Below, piece after piece: positions 63,971-64,000 of a stretch of 64,000 bases of DNA. Source of the stretch: Prevotella sp. (GTDB lineage Bacteria; Bacteroidota; Bacteroidia; Bacteroidales; Bacteroidaceae); contig JAFVGZ010000026.1 of the NCBI GenBank assembly GCA_017478025.1, positions 1 through 64,000 on the forward strand, read 5' to 3'. The notes under the pieces were generated by a model. It had not been told where the DNA came from. It worked only from the letters and a program-made list of their open reading frames with translations, and made no database searches. The first letter of the stretch is position 1. Every line of letters starts with the position of its first letter. The position numbers were made by a program, and so were the translations under genes.

Positions 63971-64000
63971 GTCATAGTGCGGGATGTCTGCTAACACCTG

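Overview
The window reads as a chromosomal segment of a Bacteroidetes bacterium, most likely order Bacteroidales and perhaps a Prevotella relative. The evidence is the promoters: many genes are preceded by the Bacteroidetes -7 element TAnnTTTG(C) and few by a Shine-Dalgarno. It is supported by the gene families: Rho with a long N-terminal extension, an HU/LysM fusion, plug-barrel outer membrane proteins, ClpP-ClpX-RecQ, LytTR membrane regulators and HIG/HU-like proteins. The family placement is an inference. I saw no tRNA, rRNA, insertion sequence, phage or CRISPR array.

Layout. 1-1187 is gene-poor and repeat-rich, followed by a broken HU-like gene. 1580-5610 (minus) holds rho, tetR, fabG and an rluA-type gene. 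5836-17191 (minus) is a long, tightly packed and partly overlapping run: ftsY, rimO, HU, HU/LysM, lon, tgt, an LptF/G permease, a DEAD-box helicase and galM. 17394-22582 carries an acyl-CoA ligase, a TrmH/SpoU methyltransferase, a small secreted protein, an ECF sigma factor, a GNAT enzyme and a LytTR regulator. A repeat-rich beta-helix lipoprotein gene (22661-24505) is followed by 1.3 kb of non-coding DNA. Then come clpP-clpX-recQ, a fused ABCG-type transporter, mdh, a lipoprotein, a WecA/MraY-like transferase and mnmA, with typA on the opposite strand. 40012-46747 is an RND efflux operon (adaptor, pump, TolC) with a divergent AraC regulator. After an NhaC antiporter come two tandem paralogous plug-barrel proteins and a MacAB-TolC-type export operon. 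The right end carries a formyl-THF cyclo-ligase, an RSH alarmone enzyme, an ECF sigma factor, pgi and an aldo/keto reductase.

Most genes are housekeeping; the unusual signal is in the DNA between and inside them. (1) Arrays with a strict 7-bp period start exactly at, or within a few bases of, the stop codon of at least six unrelated genes. (2) Four separate intergenic arrays of unrelated sequence all have a 22-bp period; one is four 17-bp palindromes upstream of nhaC. (3) GC-rich palindromic elements are inserted in frame in two RNA-modification genes. (4) Inverted half-sites flank the divergent efflux promoters and the rho promoter. (5) Three start codons sit about 5-8 bases after a -7 element, suggesting leaderless mRNAs. 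At the protein level, notable points are an HU-membrane-LysM protein that could tether DNA to peptidoglycan, a ClpP with Asn at the usual catalytic Asp, an RSH enzyme with an intact hydrolase but degraded synthetase, and a TGT lacking two zinc ligands.
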